A stretch of DNA of 48,595 bases from assembly GCA_030600605.1 (NCBI GenBank), contig JAUVLT010000005.1:1-48595 (forward strand). Direction: 5' to 3'. Under the pieces are notes generated by a model, which made no database searches, was not told the origin of the DNA, and worked only from the letters and a program-made list of their open reading frames with translations. This DNA is from Mycoplasmatota bacterium (GTDB lineage: Bacteria; Bacillota_I; Bacilli_A; Izemoplasmatales; Izemoplasmataceae). The stretch's first letter is position 1, and each line of letters begins with the position of its first letter. The position numbers were made by a program, and so were the translations under genes. Positions 24,118 to 33,087 of the stretch are shown in pieces.

Positions 24118-25362
24118 ATGAAGTTTATTAAATCACCTAAGTTTATCTATTTTGCCTTTATTTGGCATGGATTCTTTTTAGCATTGACTGTTTCTATGCT
24201 TGATTTAAATACAGTGTTTCCGGCTTTAGTAACCACTTTAACGGAATCTAAAATCATCTTTGCAGCTTTTTATAGTATTATGCTTGGAGTTCCACTTATT
24301 TTTAATGTTATATTTGGTCATTATTTAAGAAATAAACCTCAAAAAAAGAAATATTTACTTTTAGGTATCTATTTAAGAAGTTCAGCATTTCTTGGAATGG
24401 CTTATTTTACATATTATTTCAGCGTTAATAATGCAACATTAACAATTATTAGTATGTTCTTTTTTGTTTCGTTATTTAGTATTAGTGCTGGGTTTGCAGG
24501 ATTATCATATACCGATATTATCGCTAAAACATTGACCAGAGAAAAAAGGCTTAAATTATATACACTTAAACAGTTTTTTGGTGGTTCAGCTGCGTTTATA
24601 GGTGGATTACTAATTGCTCAAATTTTTTCAATGGGAATTGCTTATCCAACCAATTACGCTATAAGTTTATTAATTGGTTCAGGAGGCTTAATTATCGCTT
24701 CTTTGGGATTTATTTTATTACCTGAACCTACTTCAGTAATTATTGAGAATAAAGAATCATTAAAAAGTTTTATAAAAAGAATACCTCTTATCTTAAAAAA
24801 AGACGCTAGTTTTAAATCATTTATTATAGTCGAGAATTTATCAGGATTTAGCATTATGATATTACCGTTTTATATGGTATTTGCTAAAGAGGTGTTTACT
24901 ATTGATGATAGTTATATTGGGAAATATCTAATAGTTTTAACGATCGGTACTATTTTTTCAAATATTGTATGGGGATTTTTATCTTCTAAGTTTAATGCTA
25001 AGTCGATTATGCGATTTTGTATTATCTTAGGCGGATTAAACCCTTTGCTCGCGATTTATTTAGGAACAATTAGTCCTGAATATTTTGCGATTATCTTCTT
25101 TATTTTAGGATTTATGATTAGTGGTCGTCGTATTGGCTTTGAACCATATCTTTTAGATATTATACCAAGAGATGAAAGAGTTGAATATCTTGGTATTAGA
25201 GGATCATTAAATATCTTAAAGGTTATTTTACCTTTAGTTGGAGCAGTTATTATAAACTTTTTCGGCTTCAGTGTTACATTTGTTATCGTTACAGTTGTAA
25301 TGTTCATTGCTGCTTATTTACTTGGTAATATTTCAGAAGAACAACTAGAAGATTTTTGTTGA
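24118..25362 (+). CDS. Major facilitator superfamily-like transporter
   Basis: 414-residue membrane protein with about 12 hydrophobic segments and the even spacing of an MFS carrier. The cytoplasmic loop after helix 2-3 (GHYLRNKPQKKKYLLLG) is basic, and a long central loop (ENKESLKSFIKRIPLILKKDAS) divides the two six-helix halves. The substrate is unknown. AAGGAG is 7 bases before ATG 24118; the track's ATG 24112 would be only one base from it. TATAAT at 24083-24088 is a candidate -10. It is monocistronic, between the MinD cluster (divergent) and the nucleoside importer (convergent). Confidence 0.82.
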   Translation: MKFIKSPKFIYFAFIWHGFFLALTVSMLDLNTVFPALVTTLTESKIIFAAFYSIMLGVPLIFNVIFGHYLRNKPQKKKYLLLGIYLRSSAFLGMAYFTYYFSVNNATLTIISMFFFVSLFSISAGFAGLSYTDIIAKTLTREKRLKLYTLKQFFGGSAAFIGGLLIAQIFSMGIAYPTNYAISLLIGSGGLIIASLGFILLPEPTSVIIENKESLKSFIKRIPLILKKDASFKSFIIVENLSGFSIMILPFYMVFAKEVFTIDDSYIGKYLIVLTIGTIFSNIVWGFLSSKFNAKSIMRFCIILGGLNPLLAIYLGTISPEYFAIIFFILGFMISGRRIGFEPYLLDIIPRDERVEYLGIRGSLNILKVILPLVGAVIINFFGFSVTFVIVTVVMFIAAYLLGNISEEQLEDFC

Positions 25363-25378
25363 TAATAATAAACAAATA

Positions 25379-25412
25379 AAAAGAGTTGTCATTAATTTGA
25401 CAACTCTTTCTT
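25379..25412. terminator. Bidirectional terminator, MFS / ABC permease
   Basis: Stem AAAGAGTTGTCA/TGACAACTCTTT around TTAATT, with T-rich ends on both strands, between convergent genes. Confidence 0.88.
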
Positions 25413-25426
25413 TAATAATATGTGTT

Positions 25427-26395
25427 TTACCTTTTACCTGGGTCGTAAGGTTCTCCTGCAGCACGTGGTGCAGCACTATTTTTAGAAACAAATGCTAGTA
25501 CTACTAATGTTGCGATATAAGGTAACATTAAATATATTTCATCTTCTAATCCAAGATCATTTAAGAATGGAATAACAGATTTTGTACTACTTATAACTCG
25601 CATAAATCCAAAGAAGAATGCAGCCATAATAATTCGTTTAGGATTCCAGTTACCAAAGATTAATACGGCAAGTGCTAAGAATCCAAATCCAGCAACAGTT
25701 GCGTTAAAACTAGTTGAGAAGCTTAATACGAAGATTACTCCACCCATACCAGCTAGTGCTCCTGATACCATTACACCGACATATCTTAGTTTGTAAATAT
25801 TAATACCAAGTGAATCGGCAGCTTGTGGGTTTTCACCACAACTTCTAAGTCGTAAACCTTGTTTAGTTTTATATAAGACTATTACTGCAATAATAAAAAT
25901 AAAAATTCCTAGTAATGTTGATAAGTAAGCTCCTTGGAAGAAAATATCACCAATAATTGGAATCGATGCTAATCCAGGAACTCTAGTAATAATATAACTA
26001 TCACCGATTGGAACTCTTTGAGTACCAAATATAATTCTAGCAGTAAAGATTGCGAAAGCTGGAGCAAACATATTTAGTGCTGTTGCACTAATAATTTGAT
26101 TAGCTTTCATATTTATTGCTGCGAATGCATGAAGTAATGAGAAGATAATTCCAATTATTGCTCCTACTAATAATCCAATAAGTGCAACCGTTTGAATAGG
26201 TAAATGAGCATTTTCTTCAAGTAAATGAATTGTTATTGCCCCAACAAATCCACCCATAATCATGATTCCTTCTAAGGCGATGTTGATAACCCCAGATCTT
26301 TCACTAAATAATGCTCCAAGTGCAACTAAAGCAAGTGGTACTGTTGAAGCTATTACTAATGGTAATATGAAATACATAATATCAGCAAAACTCAT
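25427..26395 (-). CDS. ABC transporter permease, nucleoside/BMP family (second subunit)
   Basis: 322-residue inner-membrane permease of the BPD_transp_2 family with about 8-10 helices. Signatures include LGALFSERSGVINIALEGIMIMGGF, the NMKANQIISATALNMFAPAF segment and LRSCGENPQAADSLGINIYKLRY, which are characteristic of the smaller permease (NupC/YufQ type) of nucleoside importers. Its start overlaps the stop of the larger permease by one base. It is the last gene of bmpA-ATPase-permease-permease. The likely cargo is purine or pyrimidine nucleosides, because all closely related characterised systems carry them. The letter of the nup nomenclature varies between species, so no symbol is given. 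Confidence 0.93.
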   Translation of the reverse strand: MSFADIMYFILPLVIASTVPLALVALGALFSERSGVINIALEGIMIMGGFVGAITIHLLEENAHLPIQTVALIGLLVGAIIGIIFSLLHAFAAINMKANQIISATALNMFAPAFAIFTARIIFGTQRVPIGDSYIITRVPGLASIPIIGDIFFQGAYLSTLLGIFIFIIAVIVLYKTKQGLRLRSCGENPQAADSLGINIYKLRYVGVMVSGALAGMGGVIFVLSFSTSFNATVAGFGFLALAVLIFGNWNPKRIIMAAFFFGFMRVISSTKSVIPFLNDLGLEDEIYLMLPYIATLVVLAFVSKNSAAPRAAGEPYDPGKR

Positions 26396-27717
26396 TATGC
26401 ATCACTCCCTTCAACAGCTTCTTCAGGTTTTTGATCTATTAACATTTCTCTTTTTTTCATAGCACGTATAACAAATTTTTGTAAGAATAATCCTAACGCA
26501 CTAGCGTAGATGATAACAGCTATAATAATATCAATGATTTCTGGTGTAAAACTATATAGTTGTAAGTAGAAACCACCTTGTTTTAATGAACCATAGAATA
26601 ATCCAGCAAGTAATACTCCAAATGGACTACTCAGTCCCAGTAAACTAATCGCAATACCTGTAAAACCTTCAGGTATTAAGACATTTAATGGTTGTAAGAA
26701 CTTTCCATCAACTAAGTACATAAGTCCACCAGCAAGCCCAGCAACAGCCCCACTGATTACCATAGCATAAACAATATTTCTTTTTGAATTCATCCCAGCA
26801 TATTTACTTGCATCACGATTGAATCCAACAGCTTTTAATTCATATCCAAAGGTTGTTTTGTTTAGTATTATATGTAAGATTATTACAACAACTATAGCAA
26901 CAACAATTCCCCCACTAACACTTGAATTAGGTAATAAATAGTGTAAATTCATTAATGGAGTAACAGCAGTTGACTTTGGAGCTAATGCTCTAGCGAAATC
27001 TCTATTATAAATATATTTAACAATTAACATTGTATTAAGATACATTGCAACATAATTTAACATAATTGAGGATACTACCTCATTTACATTGCGGTATGCT
27101 TTTAATAGTCCCGGGATGGCTCCCCATAAAGCTCCGGCAACTATTGCTCCAAGTATTGCAACTAACCAATGTAAGAATGGACTAAATTCACCAATTACTC
27201 CCCATTTAACCCCAATATAAACAGCTGCATAAGCTCCCATTGTAAGTTGTCCTGTGGCACCAATATTGAATAATCCAGTTCTAAAAGCAAAAGCAACACT
27301 CAGTCCAGTTAAGATAATTGGTACTGAGAAGTAAATCATATCTCCAAAACTTTTTATATTACGGAATCCACCTTGAAGAATTACAAAAAATCCTCCAAAT
27401 GCTTGTCCTGGGTTTACAATTAGCATTAAGATTAATCCAAATAGTAATCCAGTTAAAATAGCAATAATACTACCAGCTACATCAACTAACAATTTACTTT
27501 CACTAGGTTTGAAATTAGGATTATTTTTTCTAAATAATAAAAGCTTATAAAAGATATATCCACCACCAGTGGCAACTATTAAACCTCTAATAACTAATAA
27601 TATTGAATCGTTATTTGCGAAAAACTGAGGAATAATAAATACTAGTAAGAAGAGAAAGAAACCGATATTTAAGTTAAGTGCATTAGCAACTAGATAGTTT
27701 TTAACTTTTTCCCACAT
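26395..27717 (-). CDS. ABC transporter permease, nucleoside/BMP family (first subunit)
   Basis: 440-residue permease with a roughly 80-residue N-terminal extension holding two helices (FFLFLLVFIIPQFF and LLVIRGLIVATGGGYIFYKLL), then the BPD_transp_2 domain: FRTGLFNIGATGQLTMGAYAA, NEVVSSIMLNYVAMYL, AVGFNRDASKYAGMNSKRNIVYAM and PEGFTGIAISLLG. This matches the larger YufP/NupB-type subunit. It is coupled by one-base overlaps to the ATPase gene upstream and the second permease downstream, so all three should be made in fixed proportion. The C-terminal tail (RAMKKREMLIDQKPEEAVEG) is cytoplasmic. Confidence 0.93.
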   Translation of the reverse strand: MWEKVKNYLVANALNLNIGFFLFLLVFIIPQFFANNDSILLVIRGLIVATGGGYIFYKLLLFRKNNPNFKPSESKLLVDVAGSIIAILTGLLFGLILMLIVNPGQAFGGFFVILQGGFRNIKSFGDMIYFSVPIILTGLSVAFAFRTGLFNIGATGQLTMGAYAAVYIGVKWGVIGEFSPFLHWLVAILGAIVAGALWGAIPGLLKAYRNVNEVVSSIMLNYVAMYLNTMLIVKYIYNRDFARALAPKSTAVTPLMNLHYLLPNSSVSGGIVVAIVVVIILHIILNKTTFGYELKAVGFNRDASKYAGMNSKRNIVYAMVISGAVAGLAGGLMYLVDGKFLQPLNVLIPEGFTGIAISLLGLSSPFGVLLAGLFYGSLKQGGFYLQLYSFTPEIIDIIIAVIIYASALGLFLQKFVIRAMKKREMLIDQKPEEAVEGSDA

Positions 27718-29240
27718 TATTGATCACTCCTTTTCGATCCAGCCATGTATAATCCAAGTTCATTTTCAGAAACAACTGTAGGATCGAATTCCCCTACGTT
27801 TTCACCTTCGTACATAATAATGATTCTATCAGATACATTCATAACTTCATCGAGTTCAAGTGAAACTAATAAAACAGCTTTGCCAGCATCACGTTGAGCA
27901 ATAAGTTGTTTATGGATATACTCAATAGCTCCAACATCTAGTCCCCTTGTAGGTTGAACGGCTATTAAAAGATCTGTATCTCGATTAATCTCACGAGCTA
28001 CAATAACTTTTTGCTGGTTTCCACCACTCATACTTCTTGCTGATGTAGTAGAACCTTTACCACTTCTGATATCAAAACGATCAATTAAATCATCTGAATT
28101 TATTCTTATCTCATCAAATTTTAAGAATCCTTTATGTTGGAATAATTCTTTAAAATATGTTTGTAAGATTAAGTTTTTTTCTAGACTATAATCAAGAACA
28201 AGACCATGTCTATGTCTATCTTCAGGGATATGTGATACACCAGAATTATTACGTTGTCTTACAGAATAATGAGAAATATCAATACCATTTAAAGTAAGTG
28301 AACCATTACTGATTGGGTTTAATCCAGTAATACTTTCAATTAGTTGTGTTTGACCATTTCCTTCAATTCCGGCGATACATAATATTTCCCCTTTTTTAAC
28401 TTCAAAAGAGACATCTGTTACAGAGTTTTTCTTCAATGCATGATTGTAAACAGATATATTATCAACTTTTAAAACGACTTCTTTAGGTTTGGCAACTTCT
28501 TTATCGATAACGAAACTTACTTCACGTCCAACCATCATTTCTGCCATTTTTTCAACACTAGTTGTTTTAACATCAACAGTTCCAATGTATTTACCTTTTC
28601 GTAAAACACTACATCTGTCAGCAACTTGTTTGATTTCTTTTAATTTGTGTGTAATTAGTATGATTGATTTACCTTCTTTAGTTAAATCTTTCATAATATT
28701 CATTAATTCTTCTATTTCTTGTGGAGTTAACACTGCAGTTGGTTCGTCAAATATTAAAATATCCGCATTGCGGTATAGCATTTTTAATATTTCAACGCGT
28801 TGTTGCATTCCAACACTAATGTTAGAAATCAGTTGGTTTGGATCTACTTTAAGTTTATACTTTTCACTTAAGTCAGTAATTTTCTTAATAGCATCGTCAA
28901 ACTGTAAAAAGCCGTGTTTTGTGTCTTCGAATCCAAGCACAATGTTTTCAACAACAGTAAAATTATGAACTAATTTAAAATGTTGATGTACCATCCCAAT
29001 ACCATAGTTATTAGCATCATTTGGATTGTTAATATGCACTTCTTCGCCACGTACTTTAATAATACCTTCTTCTGGGACATATAAGCCGAATAAAACACTC
29101 ATCAAAGTTGATTTACCAGCACCATTCTCACCTAGTAAAGCGTGAATTTCACCTTTTTTCAACTGAAGAGTTACGTTATCATTTGCTTTTATTCCAGGGA
29201 ATTCTTTAGTAATATTAAGCATTTCAACAATATATTCCAT
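27717..29240 (-). CDS. ABC transporter ATPase, nucleoside/BMP family (tandem domains)
   Basis: 507 residues with two ABC domains in tandem, as in NupA/YufO and RbsA-type ATPases. First domain: Walker A GENGAGKST, signature ISVGMQQRVEILK, Walker B LIFDEPTAVLT, then ITHKLKEI. Second domain: degenerate Walker A GIEGNGQTQL, signature RSMSGGNQQKVIVARE, and Walker B-like LIAVQPTRGLDVGA, in which the glutamate is replaced as usual in this family. The track starts at 29270; GAGGTGAAG puts the start at ATG 29240. It lies behind a terminator that separates it from the binding-protein gene. Confidence 0.94.
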   Translation of the reverse strand: MEYIVEMLNITKEFPGIKANDNVTLQLKKGEIHALLGENGAGKSTLMSVLFGLYVPEEGIIKVRGEEVHINNPNDANNYGIGMVHQHFKLVHNFTVVENIVLGFEDTKHGFLQFDDAIKKITDLSEKYKLKVDPNQLISNISVGMQQRVEILKMLYRNADILIFDEPTAVLTPQEIEELMNIMKDLTKEGKSIILITHKLKEIKQVADRCSVLRKGKYIGTVDVKTTSVEKMAEMMVGREVSFVIDKEVAKPKEVVLKVDNISVYNHALKKNSVTDVSFEVKKGEILCIAGIEGNGQTQLIESITGLNPISNGSLTLNGIDISHYSVRQRNNSGVSHIPEDRHRHGLVLDYSLEKNLILQTYFKELFQHKGFLKFDEIRINSDDLIDRFDIRSGKGSTTSARSMSGGNQQKVIVAREINRDTDLLIAVQPTRGLDVGAIEYIHKQLIAQRDAGKAVLLVSLELDEVMNVSDRIIIMYEGENVGEFDPTVVSENELGLYMAGSKRSDQ

Positions 29241-29370
29241 CTCTTCACCTCTTTTTATAAATTTTACCATAATACAATATTAATTGGAAGTATAAAATTA
29301 GATAGTATATGATTTAAATAATATCCCATATTAATTGTTTATATTACTACTTATGGCTATAAATAATTAT

Positions 29371-29400
29371 AAAAAAAAGGAAAGCAAATTTGCTTTCCTA
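29371..29400 (-). terminator. Internal terminator between the lipoprotein and ATPase genes
   Basis: GGAAAGCAAATTTGCTTTCC (29379-29398) is a perfect palindrome followed on the - strand by eight T. It would stop much of the transcription after the binding-protein gene, giving excess lipoprotein over the membrane complex. Confidence 0.88.
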
Positions 29401-29410
29401 AATTTTTAAA

Positions 29411-30502
29411 TTAATCAGTTGTACCTTCTACTTCATCTTTGGTAGGGATGTCAAGAGTAGCATCATTTAGGAAAAGAACTAATGCATCGTAGTCAGCAGG
29501 AACAACTACAGTTCCGTCAGCTAAATCTAAGAAGATTGCAGCGTATTGAGCAGTAGTAAATGTTTCAAATCTTGAAGTTTCCATTGGTAATGCAACACCA
29601 TCGTTTGCAGCACCTTTGTAAACTGAAGTTCCACCAACGAACTCTCCGTCTAACCAAGCTTGTAATCCTTGTTGAACTGCGTTTCCAAGTTGTTTCATAG
29701 CACTTGTTAATACAGTATCTGATTGGTCGTATTGATCAATGTCAACACCAATCATCATTGCACCTGAATCTGCAGCAGCAGCCATAACTGAAGCTCCAGC
29801 TCCACCAGCAGCACTAAAGATAATTTCAGTATCTGCAGCATACCAGCTTAATGCTAAGTTTTTGAAGTTATCACTAGGACCGAAGTCTCCAAAGTAATGA
29901 TAAGTATCATCGTTGAATACGATGTCATCTTCAACTTCTAATTCTTGAGCAGCATAGTAAACACCAGCGATGAATCCAACACCAAATTTAACAACAGCAG
30001 GAACAGCCATACCACCAGTAAATCCTAATTCTCTATATCCATCATATACAGCAGCATATCCAGCTAAGAATCCAGCTTCATGTTCGTTGAATAAGATAGG
30101 CATTGTGTTATCAGCAGTTTTCCAAGTTGTCCATGTAGGATCATGAGGAGTACCATCAATTAAGATGAAATATACATCTGGGTACAAATCTTGAGCAGCA
30201 TAGATACTTGATTCAAATAAGAATCCTGGAGTAACGATAATTTCAGCTCCACCTTCAACAGCTAAATCGATTGCTTCTAAGTAAGCATCATCAGAAACTT
30301 CTAAAGGTTTATAATATTTGTAAGAAATATCATTTTCATCTGCGAAGTCGATAATTCCTTCCCAAGTACCTTGGTTGAATGATTCGTCGTCAATCCCACC
30401 AGAGTCGGTAATCATTGCAATTTTGTAAGTTTCTACTTTAGAACAAGCACTTAATCCAAGTACTAATACCATAGCAGCAACTAAAACTAATAATTTTTTC
30501 AT
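29411..30502 (-). CDS. bmpA: BMP-family nucleoside-binding lipoprotein
   Basis: 363-residue substrate-binding protein of the ABC importer encoded downstream. The signal peptide MKKLLVLVAAMVLVLGLSAC carries the lipobox LSAC, so Cys20 is lipidated and the protein is anchored outside the membrane. The BMP domain shows AMITDSGGIDDESFNQGTWEG, EIIVTPGFLFESS and FTGGMAVPAVVKFGVGF, with SAAGGAGASVMAAA in the second lobe; all are typical of PnrA/BmpA purine-nucleoside receptors. AGGAGG precedes the ATG. Strong promoter upstream, terminator downstream. The codon usage (GCA, GTA, CCA-rich and orderly) suggests high expression. Confidence 0.95.
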   Translation of the reverse strand: MKKLLVLVAAMVLVLGLSACSKVETYKIAMITDSGGIDDESFNQGTWEGIIDFADENDISYKYYKPLEVSDDAYLEAIDLAVEGGAEIIVTPGFLFESSIYAAQDLYPDVYFILIDGTPHDPTWTTWKTADNTMPILFNEHEAGFLAGYAAVYDGYRELGFTGGMAVPAVVKFGVGFIAGVYYAAQELEVEDDIVFNDDTYHYFGDFGPSDNFKNLALSWYAADTEIIFSAAGGAGASVMAAAADSGAMMIGVDIDQYDQSDTVLTSAMKQLGNAVQQGLQAWLDGEFVGGTSVYKGAANDGVALPMETSRFETFTTAQYAAIFLDLADGTVVVPADYDALVLFLNDATLDIPTKDEVEGTTD

Positions 30503-30540
30503 TTAAATCCTCCTATTTTTTATAATTTTATTCTTATCTT

Positions 30541-30569
30541 ATTATAGGTAATTTACTCGTTATTGTAAA
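30541..30569 (-). promoter_or_regulatory. Strong sigma-A-type promoter for bmpA
   Basis: On the - strand TTTACA, a 17-base spacer and a perfect TATAAT, 38 bases before the start codon. No operator was recognised. Confidence 0.85.
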
Positions 30570-30637
30570 GTCTTTTCACTTATTTTTTTAAAAATATGAA
30601 TATTTACTCATTTGTTTTGAAAATCAAACTTTTTTTC

Positions 30638-30660
30638 AAACAAAAAGCAGGCGTAAGCCT
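30638..30660 (-). terminator. Terminator after RNase J gene
   Basis: GTAGGC/GCCTGC stem with loop TTAC and TTTTTG on the - strand. A second A/T-rich inverted repeat (30610-30643) overlaps its T-run. Confidence 0.75.
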
Positions 30661-30661
30661 A

Positions 30662-32338
30662 CTATGTTGTTTGTGTATCAATAAGCACAGGTATTATTAT
30701 TGGTCTTCTTTTAGTTACTTTGTAGAGATGTTTACTAATACCATTTTTTAAGGCTTCTCTAAAAACTCGCCAATCAATATATTTGCTTTTTAGGATTTCA
30801 GAAGAAACTTTATAAAAGATATCTTCAACTTCCTTAATTAATTCTTCGTTTTCTTTCATAAAAATGAAACCTCTTGACACAATTTCAGGAACGGTAATAA
30901 CTTCTTTTTTTCTAGCATCTATATTAGCAATTATTAATAAAACACCATCTTGAGCTAATAACTCTCTATCTCTTAAAACAACGTCATTTAGGTCTCCATC
31001 TAATATTCCATCTACTAATATATCTCCACTATCAATCTTGTTAGTAATATTGACAACTTTACCGTTTATCATTTCTAACACATTCCCATTATCAAAAACG
31101 AATAAATCATCTTTGTTATAACCAAGCTGAACACAAAGATGTTCTAAGGCGTATTGATGTCTATATTCACCAATGACAGGCATTATATATTTTGGATTTA
31201 AAATATTAATTAATAGTTTTATGTCTTCACTACTTGCGTGTGATGGAGGTAATATTTTTTTATCAATCTTTACGACATTTGTATCATAACGATATAGTAT
31301 ATCTAAAGTGCGGGCAGCTATTTTCTCTGTCCCAGGTACTGGTGGAGTCAATAAAATAATTGTATCTTCTTTATTTATGTGGATTAATCTATCTAGCTTT
31401 TTGACCATTCTCTGTAACATATAAAATGGTTCATGTCTATCTCCAGTAACTAAAACTACGGCATCTTGAAGTTCGTTTTTATTTTTATCATCGATAAATC
31501 TTAAACTAATTAATTTGTCTTCTGGAATCTTTAAATAATTTAATTTAACGGCAATATCCACAGTTCTTTGTGTTTTTCGACCGATAATTGCTATTTTTCG
31601 TTCATATTTCAAAGCAATATCAATAATCTTTTGAATTCTGACTAAATCCGTCGAAAAAGCTGATACTATAATTCTGCTTTTTGCTTGATAAAATGCTTGA
31701 TTTATAGCGTAATCTAGGCTTTCTGTACTATGTGTATAACCAACCCTTTCTGCTCCAAGAGATTCTACTAATAAGGCAAGAATTTTTTTGCCGGAAATAT
31801 ATGATAATTTCTCAAAATCAGTTTTATACACTCCAGTAACATTTTGATCAAAGGTAAAATCAGGGGCATAAACAATGACACCATCCATTGTTGTTATTGC
31901 TATTCCAAGTGATTCAGGGATAGAATGTGTTACTCGATAAAAATCGATTTTAACATTGCCAAAAGTCAAAGTGTCTTTCCCTGAAACTGTAAAAAACTTA
32001 TAGTTATCTAAGACTAGTCCTTGATCAACCATTGTGTCTTTTAAAATGGCTAAAGTAAAGTAAGAACCATAGATTGGAACGTTAATTATTTTTAATAGTT
32101 TTGGTACCGCGCCAATATGATCTTCGTGACCATGACTTAAAAAGATTCCTTCAATTCGGCTTTTATTTTTTTCTAAATAGGTAAAATCAGGAATAATTGA
32201 ATCTATTCCAAAAAGTTCTAGTGTTGGATATTTTAATCCTGCATCTAAAATGAATATTTTGTTATCAACTTCAATACAATACATATTCTTTCCGTTTTCG
32301 CCAAGTCCACCAAGGGCAAATATTTTGATTTTGCTCAT
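30662..32338 (-). CDS. rnj: Ribonuclease J
   Basis: 558-residue metallo-beta-lactamase/beta-CASP nuclease with 5'-3' exonuclease and endonuclease activity on mRNA and rRNA. Motif 2 HGHEDH is at residues 69-74, followed by the other zinc ligands (THSIPES, YAPDFTFD), and beta-CASP regions VSAFSTDLVRIQ and GDRHEPFYMLQRM. The PSHASSEDIKLLINILNPKYIMPVIGE segment is typical of RNase J. AAGGAGGTG places the start at ATG 32338 rather than the track's 32365. Only one copy is in view, so J1 and J2 cannot be separated. It is divergent from recU. Confidence 0.95.
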   Translation of the reverse strand: MSKIKIFALGGLGENGKNMYCIEVDNKIFILDAGLKYPTLELFGIDSIIPDFTYLEKNKSRIEGIFLSHGHEDHIGAVPKLLKIINVPIYGSYFTLAILKDTMVDQGLVLDNYKFFTVSGKDTLTFGNVKIDFYRVTHSIPESLGIAITTMDGVIVYAPDFTFDQNVTGVYKTDFEKLSYISGKKILALLVESLGAERVGYTHSTESLDYAINQAFYQAKSRIIVSAFSTDLVRIQKIIDIALKYERKIAIIGRKTQRTVDIAVKLNYLKIPEDKLISLRFIDDKNKNELQDAVVLVTGDRHEPFYMLQRMVKKLDRLIHINKEDTIILLTPPVPGTEKIAARTLDILYRYDTNVVKIDKKILPPSHASSEDIKLLINILNPKYIMPVIGEYRHQYALEHLCVQLGYNKDDLFVFDNGNVLEMINGKVVNITNKIDSGDILVDGILDGDLNDVVLRDRELLAQDGVLLIIANIDARKKEVITVPEIVSRGFIFMKENEELIKEVEDIFYKVSSEILKSKYIDWRVFREALKNGISKHLYKVTKRRPIIIPVLIDTQTT

Positions 32339-32495
32339 AATGCACCTCCTTTTGTTAAATTGCATTCATCTTTTTTATTATATCATAATATGAGAATATT
32401 AGTAGTAAATGTGAGATTAAACAACTTTTTTATCAACACTATAATGTATATTTTTTTATTACTTTATGATATATTATTTATTAGGAAGTGATTTT

Positions 32496-33071
32496 ATGAT
32501 AAATTATCCTAACAAAAAAACAAAATTCATCAAGAATAAAACTAATCATTCTAATCGAGGAATGTCTTTTGAGAATATAATTAATGAAACTAATGAGTAT
32601 TATTTATCCCATGATATAGCGATTATTCATAAAAAACCGATACCGATTCAAATTGTTAAAGTTGACTACCCTTCGAGAAGTGGAGCTGTGATTAAAGAGG
32701 CGTATTATAAGATTCCATCGACAACTGATTATAATGGTATATACAAAGGTAAATATATCGATTTTGAGGCCAAAGAAACTAATAATAAAACTAGTTTTCC
32801 GCTTTCGAATATTCATTTTCATCAAATAAAGCATTTAGAAAGTATTGAAAAGCATAAAGGAATTAGTTTTGTCTTGATTTTCTTTAAAGCTCTGGACCAA
32901 ATATATTTATTAGAAACAAAATTTCTTGTAAAATATTATAAGCGAAGTATCGAAGGAAGAAAATCAATAAAATATGAAGAAATTAAGGAAAATGGATATT
33001 CAATTAAAGAAGGTTACAGTCCTCGTATTGACTACTTGAGAGTTATTGATGAAATAATAAAAAAAGGCTAA
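32496..33071 (+). CDS. recU: Holliday junction resolvase RecU
   Basis: 191-residue PD-(D/E)XK nuclease that cuts four-way junctions in Firmicutes and Mollicutes in place of RuvC. The N-terminal [17 protein letters not shown], the basic [38 protein letters not shown] active-site strand (D...D...ExK) and the [18 protein letters not shown] strand are typical. GGAAGTGA gives the start at ATG 32496, not the track's 32466. In Bacillus recU pairs with ponA; here it stands alone between rnj (divergent) and glgC (convergent). It should act with RuvAB; ruvA is at 13.5 kb. Confidence 0.94.
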   Translation: MINYPNKKTKFIKNKTNHSNRGMSFENIINETNEYYLSHDIAIIHKKPIPIQIVKVDYPSRSGAVIKEAYYKIPSTTDYNGIYKGKYIDFEAKETNNKTSFPLSNIHFHQIKHLESIEKHKGISFVLIFFKALDQIYLLETKFLVKYYKRSIEGRKSIKYEEIKENGYSIKEGYSPRIDYLRVIDEIIKKG

Positions 33072-33087
33072 AAATAGCCTTTTTATT
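33061..33087. terminator. Bidirectional terminator, recU / glgC
   Basis: AAAAAGGCTA/TAGCCTTTTT with loop AAAA, overlapping the recU stop and just before the glgC stop on the other strand. Confidence 0.88.

Noticed and set aside
28489-28968. 159-residue + strand ORF opposite the ABC ATPase gene
   Set aside because: Antisense to conserved ABC motifs; no start signal.
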